A stretch of 64,000 nt of DNA from NCBI GenBank assembly GCA_018881555.1, contig JACAXG010000108.1, forward strand, positions 372,001 to 436,000, read 5' to 3'. Position numbers and translations under genes: made by a program. The notes beneath the pieces were generated by a model that was not told the DNA's origin, made no database searches, and saw only the letters and a program-made list of their open reading frames with translations. This stretch comes from Amblyornis subalaris (taxonomy: Eukaryota > Chordata > Aves > Passeriformes > Ptilonorhynchidae). Shown one piece after another: positions 1 to 13,000 of this stretch (within the stretch, counting starts at the first letter, position 1; each line of letters opens with the position of its first letter).

Positions 1-1083
1 GTCTTTATTGTAAGTAGCATCAAAACTTCTATATAACTAAAATTCCTTTTAAAGGTCAAAAATCAACTTCTTAGAAGCCACTCAGAATGCGAGAACCCAT
101 TTCTAAGAAGAGTTTGCATGCTGTAACAGGTGAAGATATGTTGCAATATGCTGGTTTTTTCCTGATTTTTTAATTTATAAAATATATCTTTTCTAATCTT
201 ACAACCAGCACAAAACCAAATATAAAATNCACCTAATAAGCTGATAAAAAGCAGAACATCATCCGTGACCCTTCAATCTGCCAGTTCTTATATTTTTCAC
301 CCACTTATGCTGTTCTCAATACATCTTTTTGCCTAGGGAAAAACACAAGATTTATAATGTACCAGGAAAGCAAAAAAATCTCAATCCTTACCGCACTAAG
401 GTGAAAGTTTCAAGTAAAAGGATCATCTCCCAACATATCCTTGTCCGTGTTTATTTTGGTCTAATCTACTCAGATTTTGTATATTTTTAGAGTATCTTCA
501 TCATCATAGTATTTGATCATTACCTCCTACAGATCACATATGGAAAGAAATACTCTGGTATATGGCTGGTAGATATTCAGGAACAAATAGGAGTCCAAGA
601 GGAATAAGCCGGGATGGTTAATGATGTTTTTAACACTTGCAAGCATTTGCTCAAGATGCACCAAGTTCTGGTTTTGCTTCAGGAAGATCCACACCTGAAG
701 CCTGAGTGCTGCTGAATAATAAATGAGGAGCAAAACGCTCCCATGTTTTCAGTTCCTCTAAAGCTATAGTGGAAACTTGTGGCTGATCTTACATGGGATC
801 GTGGGATGACTGGGTGGGGGAGAGTCAGGGACGGACATGGACAGATTAGGTGATACAAACCCCATTCACTTATGGATTTAATAAAGGGGCCACAAGGAGC
901 ATGTGTGCCTTGGCTGCAGGAATGCCTGTGAAGCAGCTCTGAGGATGCTCAGTCCCACTCACAGAATGAGCTACACGGAGGAGTTGTGTCCAGTCAGGAT
1001 AGGGGGGGAGATGTACCATACAAATCCATAGGAATGTCATGGAGTAATTTTTAGGCCTTGCATGTTGTTGGGATGCAACTACG
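1..1083. other. Unique AT-rich sequence, no gene seen
   Basis: No exon with convincing splice signals, no repeat family and no RNA gene was recognised here. Open frames are short and show no familiar protein motif. Confidence 0.6.
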
Positions 1084-1138
1084 GGAGTGAATGTATCCTA
1101 CTGGAGTGAATGTATCCTACTGGAGGGAATGTATCCTG
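1084..1138. repeat. Short tandem repeat, 19-bp unit in three copies
   Basis: The unit GGAGTGAATGTATCCTACT is repeated head to tail almost three times. The first two copies are identical. The third has a T-to-G change (GGAGGGAATG) and ends in CTGCC. There are no spacers, so this is a small minisatellite and not a CRISPR-like array. It is probably a recent local duplication and may vary in length between individuals. Confidence 0.9.
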
Positions 1139-4100
1139 CCTTTTCAATAGGCTGCACAGGTCTGGGGAAGAAATGGCCCTATCCGGTCATTTCCTTAATG
1201 AAACCTGAAAAAAAGATGAAGTTGGACTCTCTAATGCCATGCTGACAAGTGATATAATATTCTTATTCATCTTTTAATCCTGTTCTTTCAGGTGTCTAAT
1301 TTGGTGCTTCCCCTATTAACTTTCTCATTTCTTCCTGTGCGGTACATCAGAGGTCACTGTGCCTCTTGTCATAATATTTCCAGTTTATAAGAGGGCAGAG
1401 GGAGCAGAAAGTAACTACAAGGTAGTTCTGAATCTTTCATCTTCATTTCTAAATCCTGTAATTTCTTTAAAGTACACACTCTCTTTCTTTCTTGCCACCA
1501 GAAACAAGAACTTATTTGAATGTCAAACAGGGCTTTAATGAATCCCATAAGATAATCATAGCAGCAGCTGTCCAAGTTAGTTTCTTTAAATTATTCTGTA
1601 TGATTTCACTTATGTTTTTAAGTGCTAACTCGAGAGTTTGCCTTTTTCTTCCTCTTACACACCCATTTGGAAACAGAGATGTTAATTTTCTAGTTAATGC
1701 CTTTTAAGGGCTTCTTCACCTTAGATACTGAGCACAGCTCTTCCAACGCGCCAGCTGAAATGGAGCACGTGCCATTGAGGAGGGAGGCACTCAAGTGGCT
1801 GATATTGCAGTCATGATATTATTGATATAAATATTTAGAAATGTCTTGAAATAACAGTAGTTACCATTCAGCAGAGGTACCATTCAGCACCTCTAGAATG
1901 GTGGCTACTAAATAATTTTATGCTTTACTAACTTGGTTCAACAAGGCCTAAAGGATTTATTACTCTCCCCTGAGGAAGCACCGAGCACATGCAGGGTTTT
2001 TCCTGTACTCAACCCTTTAAAAGTCTCTCATACAATGAAGGGCAGATGACAGTAAACTGAAGTTTTGTTGACTTTTCTTCTAACATCTGTGCGTCTTGTG
2101 CATCGCCAGCAGACTCTTATGCCTTCTTTTGGGCATAGAAGTCTGAAGGTGTTCTAAATTTGAATCACTTTATTCACACTTACACCCCAGTCCCACAACG
2201 AGGATGTACAGCCAACATGTAAGGCAGCTCCTTCATGTAGGAGTCCTAGCCCAACATCTCTGTCTGGTTCCCAAGTGACAACTCTCGACACCAGAATTAC
2301 TTTAACAAGAAGCAAGGCAGACAGCCAGATTCCAGGCTGTTCACATTGCCTCCACTTCTTCTGAGCCTGCCAAGGTACAAAGTCCTTGCATAACCCAAAC
2401 ACTGAACAGCGAGATAGCAGGTCTCTCTAAGAGATGAAAACCTGCTGGCACACTGTAAAGGTAACATTAGAAGACTTTGTAGTGCTGCTGCGTGGTGATG
2501 CCTCCCATGACAATATGCCTGCTTATCTGTTAACAGAAAAGGTAACTGGAAAGCTTTAGCACTTCGTGTCCGACCAGCATTTCTGCAGTTGGGTTCTTAT
2601 CCTAATTTATTTGTTTCTGCAAAAAAAGGATAGGAATCAGCTTTCTTATAGTGCACCGATACTGTTACAATTTATCTTTAAAAAATTTTCAGCGTGTTTG
2701 GTGACAGGTTTGTTCTCAACCATTTTCATTCCCAGCCTGATCAGTTACACAAATGGGGACATTTATACTTCATGGGGACATTTTGTACTTCCATTTTGCT
2801 TCCATCAGTTACTGTAGCTTCATCCTTGTAGGGCATCCCTCAAGAGTACTGTGTTTCACACATGCTTTTCTCAGAAGAAAAGAAGGATTTAGGTTTTTTC
2901 TAGTAGCTCAGAGCTGGCTGTCTCTAGTTCTACTTCACCTTTTCCCTTCAATTGTTTCAGATTTGCAAGTAAGATGCCACTAGTAACATAGGAAGGCTGC
3001 AGTCGCTTCCATCCTGTTCTCAGCACTGCCTACAGACTGATGCAAATTGGCACATTTAAAGCCCAGGCAGACAGCAGCTGTGTAATCCAGTGGCATTTCC
3101 TTCTAAAATTTTCTGCACAGAAGAGGAGCTTGAAAGGAAGTAACAGTTTGGGGAGAAATCCAATTCCAGCCCCAGAGGCAATGCTACACTAAGCAGTAAA
3201 TCTTCTTGTCTGTATCTACAGGGAGAGTAAGGCACTCCTGACTTGCTGGCTCTGTCTCTACAGCCAGGGAGGAGCCTTCAGACTTGCTGCCCCACTCTTC
3301 TGTATCAGAAACCTATTTGACCATGCTGCAATTCCCTGTCAGTGCATGCTCCAGGTTTTCTTTTCCACAGAAACCAGGACGCTGCCAATGAACGAGGATG
3401 GGAGAGATGCTTATTTCAACCTGACATGGCTTTAGGACATGAGCAGAAAACAATACCAGAGCCAGACACAGCTCTTTTTTTTTTTTTTTAAACTTGCTAG
3501 GTATCCAATAGTTTTGGGCAAGCCAGACAGTGTCTGATGTGAAAAACAAGCTCAAAAAATCTGGAAGCATCTAATTCATGCAGAAAAGTACCTACTAAAC
3601 TGGGGGAGAATAAAGACTTAAAGCTGCTGTAATGTCACAGACAGTTACAGAGCTTCAAGGTAGCAATGCCTCCCATCTAATTCCAGCACAATCTGTCACT
3701 CGGCTTGGAAAAAGGCAGCGTGAGCAACAGTCATTCAGNAGCAGAAAACACTGGTGTCTATTGTGCCTGCACATCAGTATTAGAAGGATGATTTCTGCAT
3801 GATTTCATTCCTGAGATCCCACTGGGGTTTTTTTACTATTCCTTTTTAGTAAGAGTAGACCTGCTTCTAAGTTTCCCATTAAAACAATGGTTTTGATAAA
3901 AAATGCGGTTTCTGCCACATGAGCAACTGTAATGCACTAACAACTCTTTCACTGGGAGACATAAAAAAATGCCTTGCTTTTGGGGTTGCCTAAGCTGAAC
4001 TAACTGTCCTTCAGCCTGTTGAGCTGACCCAAAAGGTTGAAGGCTGAATTGCTTCCCTGCGAGGCCGGNGGGGAGCGGCCCCCGCCATCCTCCGGTCTCC

Positions 4101-5571
4101 CCAATCCCAACTACTGCTCCAACAGCAACACATGCTTTTCTGGCTCGGCTGAGTCAAGGAGATTGCTGTAGGTGGTGCGTGGCAGTGACATTTTAGGAGA
4201 AGGAGTCCAACGTAGGAGGCCAGACCAGAGAGGAGACACAGAAAGCCAGGCTGCAGCTCTCGGGAGACACGGTTTCCCTGCACAGCGAGATGTGATTTAG
4301 CTTTGAGCTGACTCAAAATAAAAGGCTGAAGGATTTTTCTCTCCCACCTCCCTTTTACATCACACGGGTATTTTTCTCTTTACCAGTATCTTTAGGCTTT
4401 CGGTTCCTCTACCCAGCTACAGTCTGTTCTGCTTCTGGGAAAATTTGGGGAAAGGAACTGCAAATAGAAGAGATGTCTCCTTGTTTCTATCCACCTCTTC
4501 CCTCACGTGCTTTGGTAAAAAAAAAAAAGTGTAGGTCTTCTATCTTCTTTTCTTTAAGCCCAGATTGCTTCTCTTAATGCTTTCTCGAGTGATTTCAACT
4601 ACACTTTCTTCAAGAAGAAGAAATAAACCACTTCACATTTAAAAGTCACAAATTGTGGCTTCCATTTTGCCAAAAAGACTGGGCTCCTTCCAGGTTTAGA
4701 AATACACTTACATCTGCCAAATTTTGTCAAACATTACCTTCCTTTAAGAAGAAATATTCGTACTTTTTGGATTAAAGAGAAAGAGGAGAAGCAGCCATTC
4801 AAATGCCTTTTATAAGAGGGAACATTCTGTATTTTCTTGGGTGCAGACATGGGGGAGGAGGAACATGGAAGGAAAAAATAAAAAAGAAAAGAGCAGACAG
4901 AAATACCCAGCTGAGGGCCAATCTGAGTTTATAATTGGTATCAGATTCTGCCAGTCTTACTCATGTAGTGCAATTCCTATTGATTTCTGGAGGTTCCTCA
5001 CAGGGTAAGCTAATGTTTAACATAAATAAGGGTTACTGAATCTTGTCCTTGAGAAGTAGGGGTCAGGAAGCTGTTATCAATTGAACTGCTCTATTCCTGA
5101 CTGGCAAGCCTGCTCAATTCAGGGTTAATTAACTGATTCCTTAAAGTGGAAGTGTTGTGGAGGAGCATGATCACTGCCATTTATATTCATTCTAATATGA
5201 TGTATTCCAACTCCCTCTCCATCATGTCTCACAGAGAGGGATCTGGTGAAGGAGAATGACAAGTCTTTGCAAAATGATCTTGAATTCTGCCAGATATTCA
5301 TAGTTTAACTTGTCTGGCAGTGCAAGATCATATACAACGTGAAAGGCAATAATGCGCACATTTTTTTATTCCAGACTAATTTCTAAGCTTGTGTGATGCA
5401 AAACCCCATTATTGCCGCTTGCTCACTTTTTATGTCAACCTTTGCTGCCTATCCCACTCCAGTGTGCAAGAAAGAAACCTTGATTTTAATTTTGCCGAGA
5501 CGCCACGCGTCTTAATAACACTCTGGAGTGATTGTCACGGAGTCTGGATTCTGGGGCTGGATGCAGTATTG
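1139..5571. other. Unique sequence, no gene seen
   Basis: Non-coding sequence with homopolymer runs, such as poly-T near 3475-3490 and poly-A near 4518-4527. Open frames on both strands are below about 100 codons and lack recognisable domains. No repeat family was recognised. Confidence 0.55.
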
Positions 5572-5585
5572 CTGCCAGGGGGCAA
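5572..5585 (+). promoter_or_regulatory. Candidate CTCF-type motif
   Basis: The string CTGCCAGGGGGCAA matches the CTCF core pattern (CCASYAGRKGGCRS, from memory) at 11 of 14 positions, including the central CAGGGGGC. A single motif match is weak evidence of binding. Confidence 0.3.
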
Positions 5586-8500
5586 TGTTGCAGAGAGGGG
5601 CTACAGCTATGGTGTCTGAAGGGACCTGGCTACTCTATCCGTGTATCCTTTCCCTGTTTCTTGCAGGGCTTGAAGACACTAATTTGTTCACATTTTCCTG
5701 GGTTCGTTAACGCATTCTGTCCTCAAAAATTCAGCTTTTTAAAGTAGTAGGGTGTATTGTCTAGTTGAAAGATTAATCACAAGGAGGTGCTTGAGGTGGG
5801 AAGGCTCTTCGGAGAGGTTCCACATGTTGTCAGCTAGTCACTCTTAATGGCAGGTTCCAGTAGGTCCCTCAGCTTTAGGAAGTGACATTCAGTCTGACAT
5901 GTGCCAGCCACACAATCTACCAAGCCCTGCAAAGTGCAANTATTAACATAAATGCATATTAAGTCACTGTTAACTGAAATAGAGAGTGGGGGTTCCAGCA
6001 GAGGCAAACAAATAGCATTGATTTACACTGGCTTGAGGATTTGGCCTCAATTACCATTTCCTTACACCCTTCTTAGAGGAGCTGCGAACTAGATAAAGGC
6101 TTTTCTCGGAACATGGCAAGTAACTGTATGTTNAGGCTGACTAGTAGTAAAGTTGGGGACTCTTTCTCAGAAATAGGTCTGCTGGATAGCTGATTCCTCA
6201 TGTAAGAGCTACTTATTTTGTTAAATCCTTCATCCTAGGCCTGCCCCTCAAGTACATCTTCCCTCTCAGCCATCTCTTTGAAATCTAAGTGGATTTTGAA
6301 GAAAAGCTCTGATGAGCCAGGATATCTGTGTGTCTGACCAGCCTGTCTTTTGCAGGACGTCCTGGACCAGCTGCACCCACNCTGTGCTGAGCAGAGCAAG
6401 GTCCCTGGCAGCAGCCCTGCACCTCACTCCCAGCCTGCTTGNATGGAAAAGGTGCAAAAGCCACTCCAATACTTTATGAGAAGCTCCANCATTACTGCAC
6501 AAGTGCAAAGCAATGGCAATGCGTGTGAAATAACACGAATGCTTCCAGAAAACGCCAAGCTTCCTGCTGGAAGGTGATGTACCTGCTCTGTGCCCACAGT
6601 GTGCTGGGGTAAGGGCCATGTGCTGAGCACCCTGTGTGCTGTGGCCACCCCAGCAGCTCCTGGGTGTCCCCTGCAGTACTGCTGATGGTATTCTGGAGGT
6701 TATATCTGCTTAAAAAGCTGATTTTGTTTGTAGCATAATTTGATGCCAGTTTTCTTGGGTGTTTTTGCAGCTCTAATAAGTATGCTGTGAGTACATCTGC
6801 AAGCATTCATATGTTAAGATAAAATTACTGGTGGTGCTCATCTCCCCCTGTACTACTGCTGCTACCTCCAGTAAATGCTTGTNTGCCTGCATGCCCATGT
6901 ACAGACAGATGCATGTGCACAGCACCTGATCCTGCTTCTTAATTATTTTTAGCCCAATTCCCAGAGTTGTTCTGCTTCCTGCTGATGAATGGGAAATTCT
7001 AGTAGTGCTGTTTCATTTCACCAGCCTCTCAAGTGTAGAAATTATGGTAAATTTGAGAACAAGTGAGATTAGATTGATAGTTACACCTCCTTCTTTAATT
7101 AGCCAACCGTGAGATCTGTGGAGATAAGGGAGGGGAATAAGAATTTACCATGGTGAGAGTGCTGGAGGTTCTTTCTTTTCTGTCCTTTCTTGTCTGTCTG
7201 TTCTCACTGACAGTAACCCCTTTCGTGATGTGGGGTTTATTTACAACTGCCCTGACTGTGCTACATCAATGGTTTCCCTGACCTTGGCTCAATGATTATG
7301 CAACAGAGCGTTGTAAATTATCTTGTCACCAGAATCTCTATTTAGGCAAGTATAATCAGTTCCTTGTAAGATCCCAGGCCTGGCGTACAGAGACAAAAAA
7401 AATCTACTGCATANTAATGAGTGCAACGCACTGTTAGGGATAAAAAAGCCCCTCTGCCATATGGAAAACTACCACGTACGGGTGCTGGGAACCTGAACGT
7501 CAGGAATTTGCGCAGAGTGCTTAGCAATCTTTGGCAAAAGGGTGTAAATTATTACTTTTAGCTGCCTCGTGAAATGCAGCATGCCCCGTCCTTTATTTGA
7601 TGCAGCACTGAGCCTCTCTGTGCCTCGCTGCAGTGACACTTGGCAGTGCTGTGATCCCTCCCTGGCAATGCTTCCGCAGGCTCCATATTGCAGNGAGCCT
7701 TCCTCGCCTTATTGGCTCCCTGATCAATGTGATTTGCAGCCTGGTTTTTCCACACCCATGGCAGTAAAACATGTAATGCTGGCTCTTTCCAATGCATTAG
7801 AGGGGCGGAGCGGAGCCATCGCGTTCTGCCGGCTCCAAGCAAATCCCATTATGGAGATGAGGTATCAAGTGGCCGTGNGGCTGCAGGTGGGTATGTGCAC
7901 ACATGTGCATACTGATTCCTTCAAGGATATGTATCCTCGCTTGGCTTTGCCAGCCGGGCTGCAGGAGATGTGAAAGGGATGGGTTCTGATAGCAGTGGCT
8001 GTGTCCAGCGAGCTCGAATCCATTTCAGATGTAGCATATCTGCCAATGCCAAGCTTGTTCTTGTGTTTGTTTCGCTTCAGCTGAGAATTACACTTTCCCT
8101 NCAGGTATCTCAGAAGGATGGGAAATGGGAAATGTCTCTCCCATGAAACATCCCTTCAGTGTATCTCTAGACCAACTCACCAGCAACTTTTCATTTCTCT
8201 CTCCAAAACCTTGAATGTAAGACCTTGGGCTGCTAAATTATTATTACTGTATCTGAGGGAATCACACTGTCTTGTTCTTACTCCAAAGATTTTNCAATTA
8301 GTCCTCCAGCACAATACCTTCTCCTCTCCCTCTCCATAGTAACAGGGGAACTGTTATTTTTGTATGTTTGTTAGGAATGTAGTTAGCATTCACTGAATAA
8401 ACTCAGAAAGCAGTATTTCACATAGAATAATTATGAATATGTATTTANTTGAATAAGCTGTTGATTTTGCATGAATTCTGAACACTGTTTCTTAGGCAAA

Positions 8501-8873
8501 TATGCTAATGATTGATGTGTGAAAATTTACTTTATTTTGGGCTTGTCAGACTAACTAACACAGTGATCCAAATCCAGAAAATTATTTCCTTACGCCTAAG
8601 GAACCATAACAATTACAGGAATATTCCAGGGAAGTTGATTACTAATACATCAAACCCTTCTCTATGGATATGATGACTTTGCAGCAATATTTCCAAACAA
8701 AATTTATTTTGCTGCCGTCTCTTGGCATTGGCATTCAATCAAGTCCTCATGGCTGTATTAGCTGTACCAGGAGACCAATTACATCAGAATCCTTTCACAT
8801 GGTCTCTGTGATAAAAACCTGTGGACGGCACTGTGGGCAGCGATGCCAGAGGGCCGTGGCCATCTCAGCAGGC
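5586..8873. other. Unique sequence, no gene seen
   Basis: Mixed-composition non-coding sequence with several single-N positions. The frame at 7569-7973 (+) and the overlapping minus frames contain no recognised domain and look like chance openings in a slightly GC-richer patch. Confidence 0.55.
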
Positions 8874-9582
8874 ACTAGGGAGCAGTGGGTGTTGTTTACC
8901 TGAACTTCAACAAAGCTTTTGAGAGTCTCCTGTAGTATCCTGGGTGCTGAGCTGGAGACAAGAGGACTGAGCAGGAGAGTAAGATGAGTGGAAAATGGTC
9001 TGAACCACAGGGCTCAAAGTATTCCATGCAGCAGGTCCAAGTTGGAGTGGTGACTGGTTACTGGTGGTGTTCCTCAGGGGTCATTACAGGGTCTGGTACT
9101 ATTTAATGCCTTCATTAAAGCCGGACAATGGAGTGGGATGGAACATCTCCAAGTTCACTCGTGACCCAAAACTAGGGGAAGAGTCAATACACTGAAGGGC
9201 AGGGCATTGGAGAGGGATGAAAACTGGCAGGGGAAACGGGTTGGCAGAAACTTCATGGAGTTCAGCAACGGCAAATCCAAAGTCCTGCACCCGGTAAGGA
9301 ATAAAGTCCTGCAGCAGCCACAGGCTGAGTTCCAGCTTGCTGGAAAGCAGCTTCCAAGGAGAGACCCGGGGCTCCCAGTAGACAACAAGCTGACGGTGGT
9401 GAGGCACCAGCACAGGTTGCCCAGAGCAGTCATGGATGCCCTATCCTTGGAAGTGTTCAAAGCGAGGTTGGATGAGGCTTTGAGCAGCCTGGTCTAATGG
9501 AAGATGTCCCTGCCTATGGTGGGGGACTGGAATGATGTGATCTTTAAGGTCCCTTCCGACTCAAACCGTTGTATGATTCTAT
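8874..9582 (+). mobile_element. CR1 LINE fragment with internal deletion
   Basis: This is a 5'-truncated chicken-repeat-1 (CR1) non-LTR retrotransposon copy on the + strand. The left part carries decayed reverse-transcriptase coding sequence. A stretch near 8900 reads like the CR1 'L.KAF' block. GTTCCTCAGGGGTC near 9068 encodes VPQG, the usual CR1 reverse-transcriptase turn. Near 9376 the frame reads DPGLPVDNKLT. At about 9395 the sequence jumps to the C-terminal end of the same ORF (HRLPRAVMDALSLEVFKARL, ending in a TAA), so the segment between has been lost. The 3' UTR follows and ends with CR1-like GATTCTAT at 9575-9582. The copy is dead: it has frame breaks, a deletion and no 5' half. Confidence 0.88.
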
Positions 9583-9621
9583 ACCGGGGCAAGTTCAGCA
9601 AAAACCACCAGGATGCTCAGG

Positions 9622-10045
9622 GAGCTGGAGCATATGGTGTACAAGGACAGGTTGAGAAAGCTTGTTGTTCATCCTGGAGAGGAGATGGCTCAGAGGGTGT
9701 CTTATTGCTCTCTGTAACCTCCTAGTAAATGGTTATAGGCGAGATGGAGCCAGACTCTTCCTGGGGGTGCACAGCAAAAGGCAAGGGGCAGTGAATCCCA
9801 ACTGCAGCAGGATGAATCCCAATCAGATATAAGGAGAAAAACTTCATAGTGAAGATGATCAAGCACTAGAACACGTGCTCAGAGAGGCTGTAAGCTCTCC
9901 ATTCTTGGATATATCCAAGAATATATTCAAAACCTACCTGGATAAGGCCTTGAGTACCCCCACCTCACTTCAAAGCTGACCCTGTTTTGAGCAGGAGTAT
10001 GGACCAGGGACATGAAAGCTCCCTTCCAGCTTATTTTATGGAAAG
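9622..10045 (+). mobile_element. Second, older CR1 LINE 3' fragment
   Basis: Lying about 40 bp beyond the first CR1 and in the same orientation, this segment resembles the CR1 ORF2 C-terminal region. It contains a block resembling 'ERLRELGLFSLE', an ATATAAGGAGAAAAACTTC block near 9826 and a 3' end near 10018 reading AGCTCCCTTCCAGC. The terminal ATTCTATG repeats are missing. It is more diverged than its neighbour and from another subfamily, so the two are probably independent insertions and not a duplication. A 22-bp perfect palindrome lies inside it. Confidence 0.72.
9901..9922. repeat. 22-bp perfect palindrome
   Basis: The left arm ATTCTTGGATA is followed directly by its exact reverse complement TATCCAAGAAT, with no loop. 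It lies within the older CR1 fragment and probably arose by mutation there. Confidence 0.85.
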
Positions 10046-13000
10046 TTTATGGTGAACACTTCTAGTGGATTTTGCACTTGGAAAACTACTCCTTTTATCT
10101 GTATTTTGGATATCTTTCATGTCACAGTAAATTTCACCAGAAAGGCATCCAAAGAATGGGAGTTTTGCCAAAGAAAATGAGTGCTGAGACTAATTTGTAT
10201 CATGACAGTCTGGCTATGAATTTATAATTGTATCACTCTAAACCCTGACTGGTTCCATACCTGCAGTTCTCTGTAGCTGAGCATTAATCACCAGCTTCCA
10301 GGNATGGAAACCTTCCGGTGCTTTCATCCCCAAGTTGTGGGGGATGCAAGCTCTGCCCTTCAGTGGGCAGCAGCCCTAGTCTCTGGCTCTGTGTTTCCAG
10401 CCTGCCTGACTGCACTGAGCAGCCTGTGCAACCCCATGTGGGTCTGGAGACCTGAGACTGCTCTCCAGAGCAGGTGTCAAGGAGACAAACATGCAGCCTG
10501 AGTGTCTCCCACATCACTTGCATGGGGAGAAGTATGAAGAGAACTTCCCAGCTGCCCTGAGTGTTAGTCAGTGGGAATTGTGCTGTACACTGAGATTTCA
10601 CAGTTCCCCTCCCTTAAGCAAGTGCATACGAATCCTAAAGGCAATGTCTAATGCAAAAATAAGGTAAATAAGCGGATTTACACGAGACCACTGTTTCTTT
10701 TGGTGCTTTTCTTTTTGAAATGTGAATGGGACCATTGCTCACAAACTGAATTTAATAGTTCAGTCCCGATGATGAACCAGAAACAGCCACCTTGATGTGA
10801 GTTTGTATCTGGAGGAGCGTGCTTTGCGCTCTGCTCGGGCATTTCAGTGGCAGGGCACCTATTCTTCTAATTCTCTGGCTGATGTGCTCAATGAAGCATA
10901 CACAGAAAAGTCCTCCAAATTGTTTAAGAAGCTTTCTTAAGCCCACAAAGAGTATTTTAATTTCTGTTTGTATAGCAAACAAATATGTAAGAGGAATTAA
11001 ACTAGTTGGTAGCTACATGTTACAAGATTTTTTAGCATTGCTCTACTAATGTGACTGATTAAGTACAAGATGTGTTGCTTGCCATTTCCTGGAATAAAAA
11101 AATGAGCTGTTGAGTCTTAATATGCTATTCCAATTATGGTTATAAAATACTGAATCAAGTCTTTCTTTAAAAAAAAGAGAACCATTTGGAATTAAACAGT
11201 TCAACAGAATTAATAATGATTCCAGATGGGCCTGTATTTGGCACTAAGAAGTGTGTGAAAGGAAACATTTTCAACCAGAAGCTTGAATGATTTATAAGAG
11301 TTCTTGAGAGATTTTTCACTAGTAAAGATGCCCTTTCAGCCTCTGCACATTTGGAGCTAACAAAGGAAGTGACACTCAGTGAGTGAAAATCTTGGCATTG
11401 GTGAAAAACACACATATGTTCACAAGCAGAAGTGCCTGAAATAGCACAATTAGCAAAGCCAGGTTCTTGACACACTCTCGGCTCCTTGTTTCCCTATAAG
11501 TAAAAGAGGAAGAGTAGCAGTTCCTCACCTTGAAAAGGTACTGAAAATAGGAAATGCTTTGTGACTGTGGGGTAAATAGATACCGTGGTACTGATACCTG
11601 CAGCAATATGGTGAGAATAAAAGCAGCTTCTGCTTGCAAGTTAAACCTTTATGTAGGTCTGGGAGAGATAAGACACTGGGCCAAAAGGAGAGAGGTCTAT
11701 GTTTGACAACAATTATTTTAGTATCTAATGTTGGGCAGATTTGGGACTACTGGAAATAGCACAAGGCAGAATTACAAGCTCTTATTGAAAAATGAACACT
11801 ATGTAATGAACTGACTAATTGTCTCCCTTTTCCATAGCATGCTTGTTATAACCACAAAGTATTTAGTAGACATTTAGCTTTCTTAAATGCAAGTCAGTAG
11901 CTGGAATTAGCAAAAAAAGTTAGCATTGTGTGGTCAATCAACCTCTTTACTGGTCACTGTGATTCATGGATTATATTTAACAGAGGAACAAGGAAACAGA
12001 TTACTCACACTTCATGTGTTACATTAAATCAATTATTAATAGACAGCTGGGTATCTGACTGCCTTGTACTCTGTTATGAACTTGTGGGAATGATGAACAG
12101 CAAAGCAGAAGTTAATAGACTGCCCCAAACCACTTTTTTACCAATTATAGTGTTAGCCTTGTGTCAGTTAATGGAAATTACTGAATTTCGCATCCTGCCT
12201 CCTCTGTGATTTACAACCCATTCCTTGATCAAGACTTTAGGGAGGATGTCTTTTGCAGGGGCAGTGGAAATGACAACATATGGCTTCTGTCTCATATTAC
12301 ATCCATTTGTAACCTGCAGATTTAACTTCCTTTTTTGCTAAAAAGCCTGAGAGACACCCCCCCACCTTGGTGCAACTGAGTCCCAATGCCACAGAATCTC
12401 TCCTTGCCAAATTCCTGCTTTTTATTCCAAAGTCCCTTTGCTATATTTCACCACTTTAACACTTTCTGTCTGCTAATGCCAGTCTTTCTTTGCACATAGG
12501 ACTGCCCAATTATTCATAATTTCTGGGCCCACTGTCAACAAGTCTGTTTGGAGATGATAGTTGCTCTGCACACACGACTTCCTTTCCTACTGGTGGTCCC
12601 GAGGCTTGTATCAGGCTCCTGAGAACTCATCCTTTTTAATGGATAAATGGCATTCTTATTTACCTGGTTTAAAATGTTAAAAAATTATTCCACACGCAAG
12701 TGATTGGATTCCCTTTCTTCCTAGAGCCATCATGTGCTGACAGTCACTTGGCTTGTTAGAATTTAAAGGCAGATGTAGTGTGATCAGGAATTTCGTTCAC
12801 TAATTCTAATTATTGAAAATAACAAACAATTAGCCTTTAATGTTTCATTTTTAATTGCATCTTAGTGGTTAAGCAATAAATCTCTTCCTTCTATTAATTC
12901 TAAACTTAAGAAACATCGAAACTGGTCCTTTCACTTCCTGAACTTTCCAGGCCTTCAGTTCTTTCCCCTTTACAGCCACATAACCTTGGGAAAAAATAAA

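Noticed and set aside
1084..1138. CRISPR-like repeat
   Set aside because: The units are contiguous with no spacers, and the genome is clearly vertebrate.
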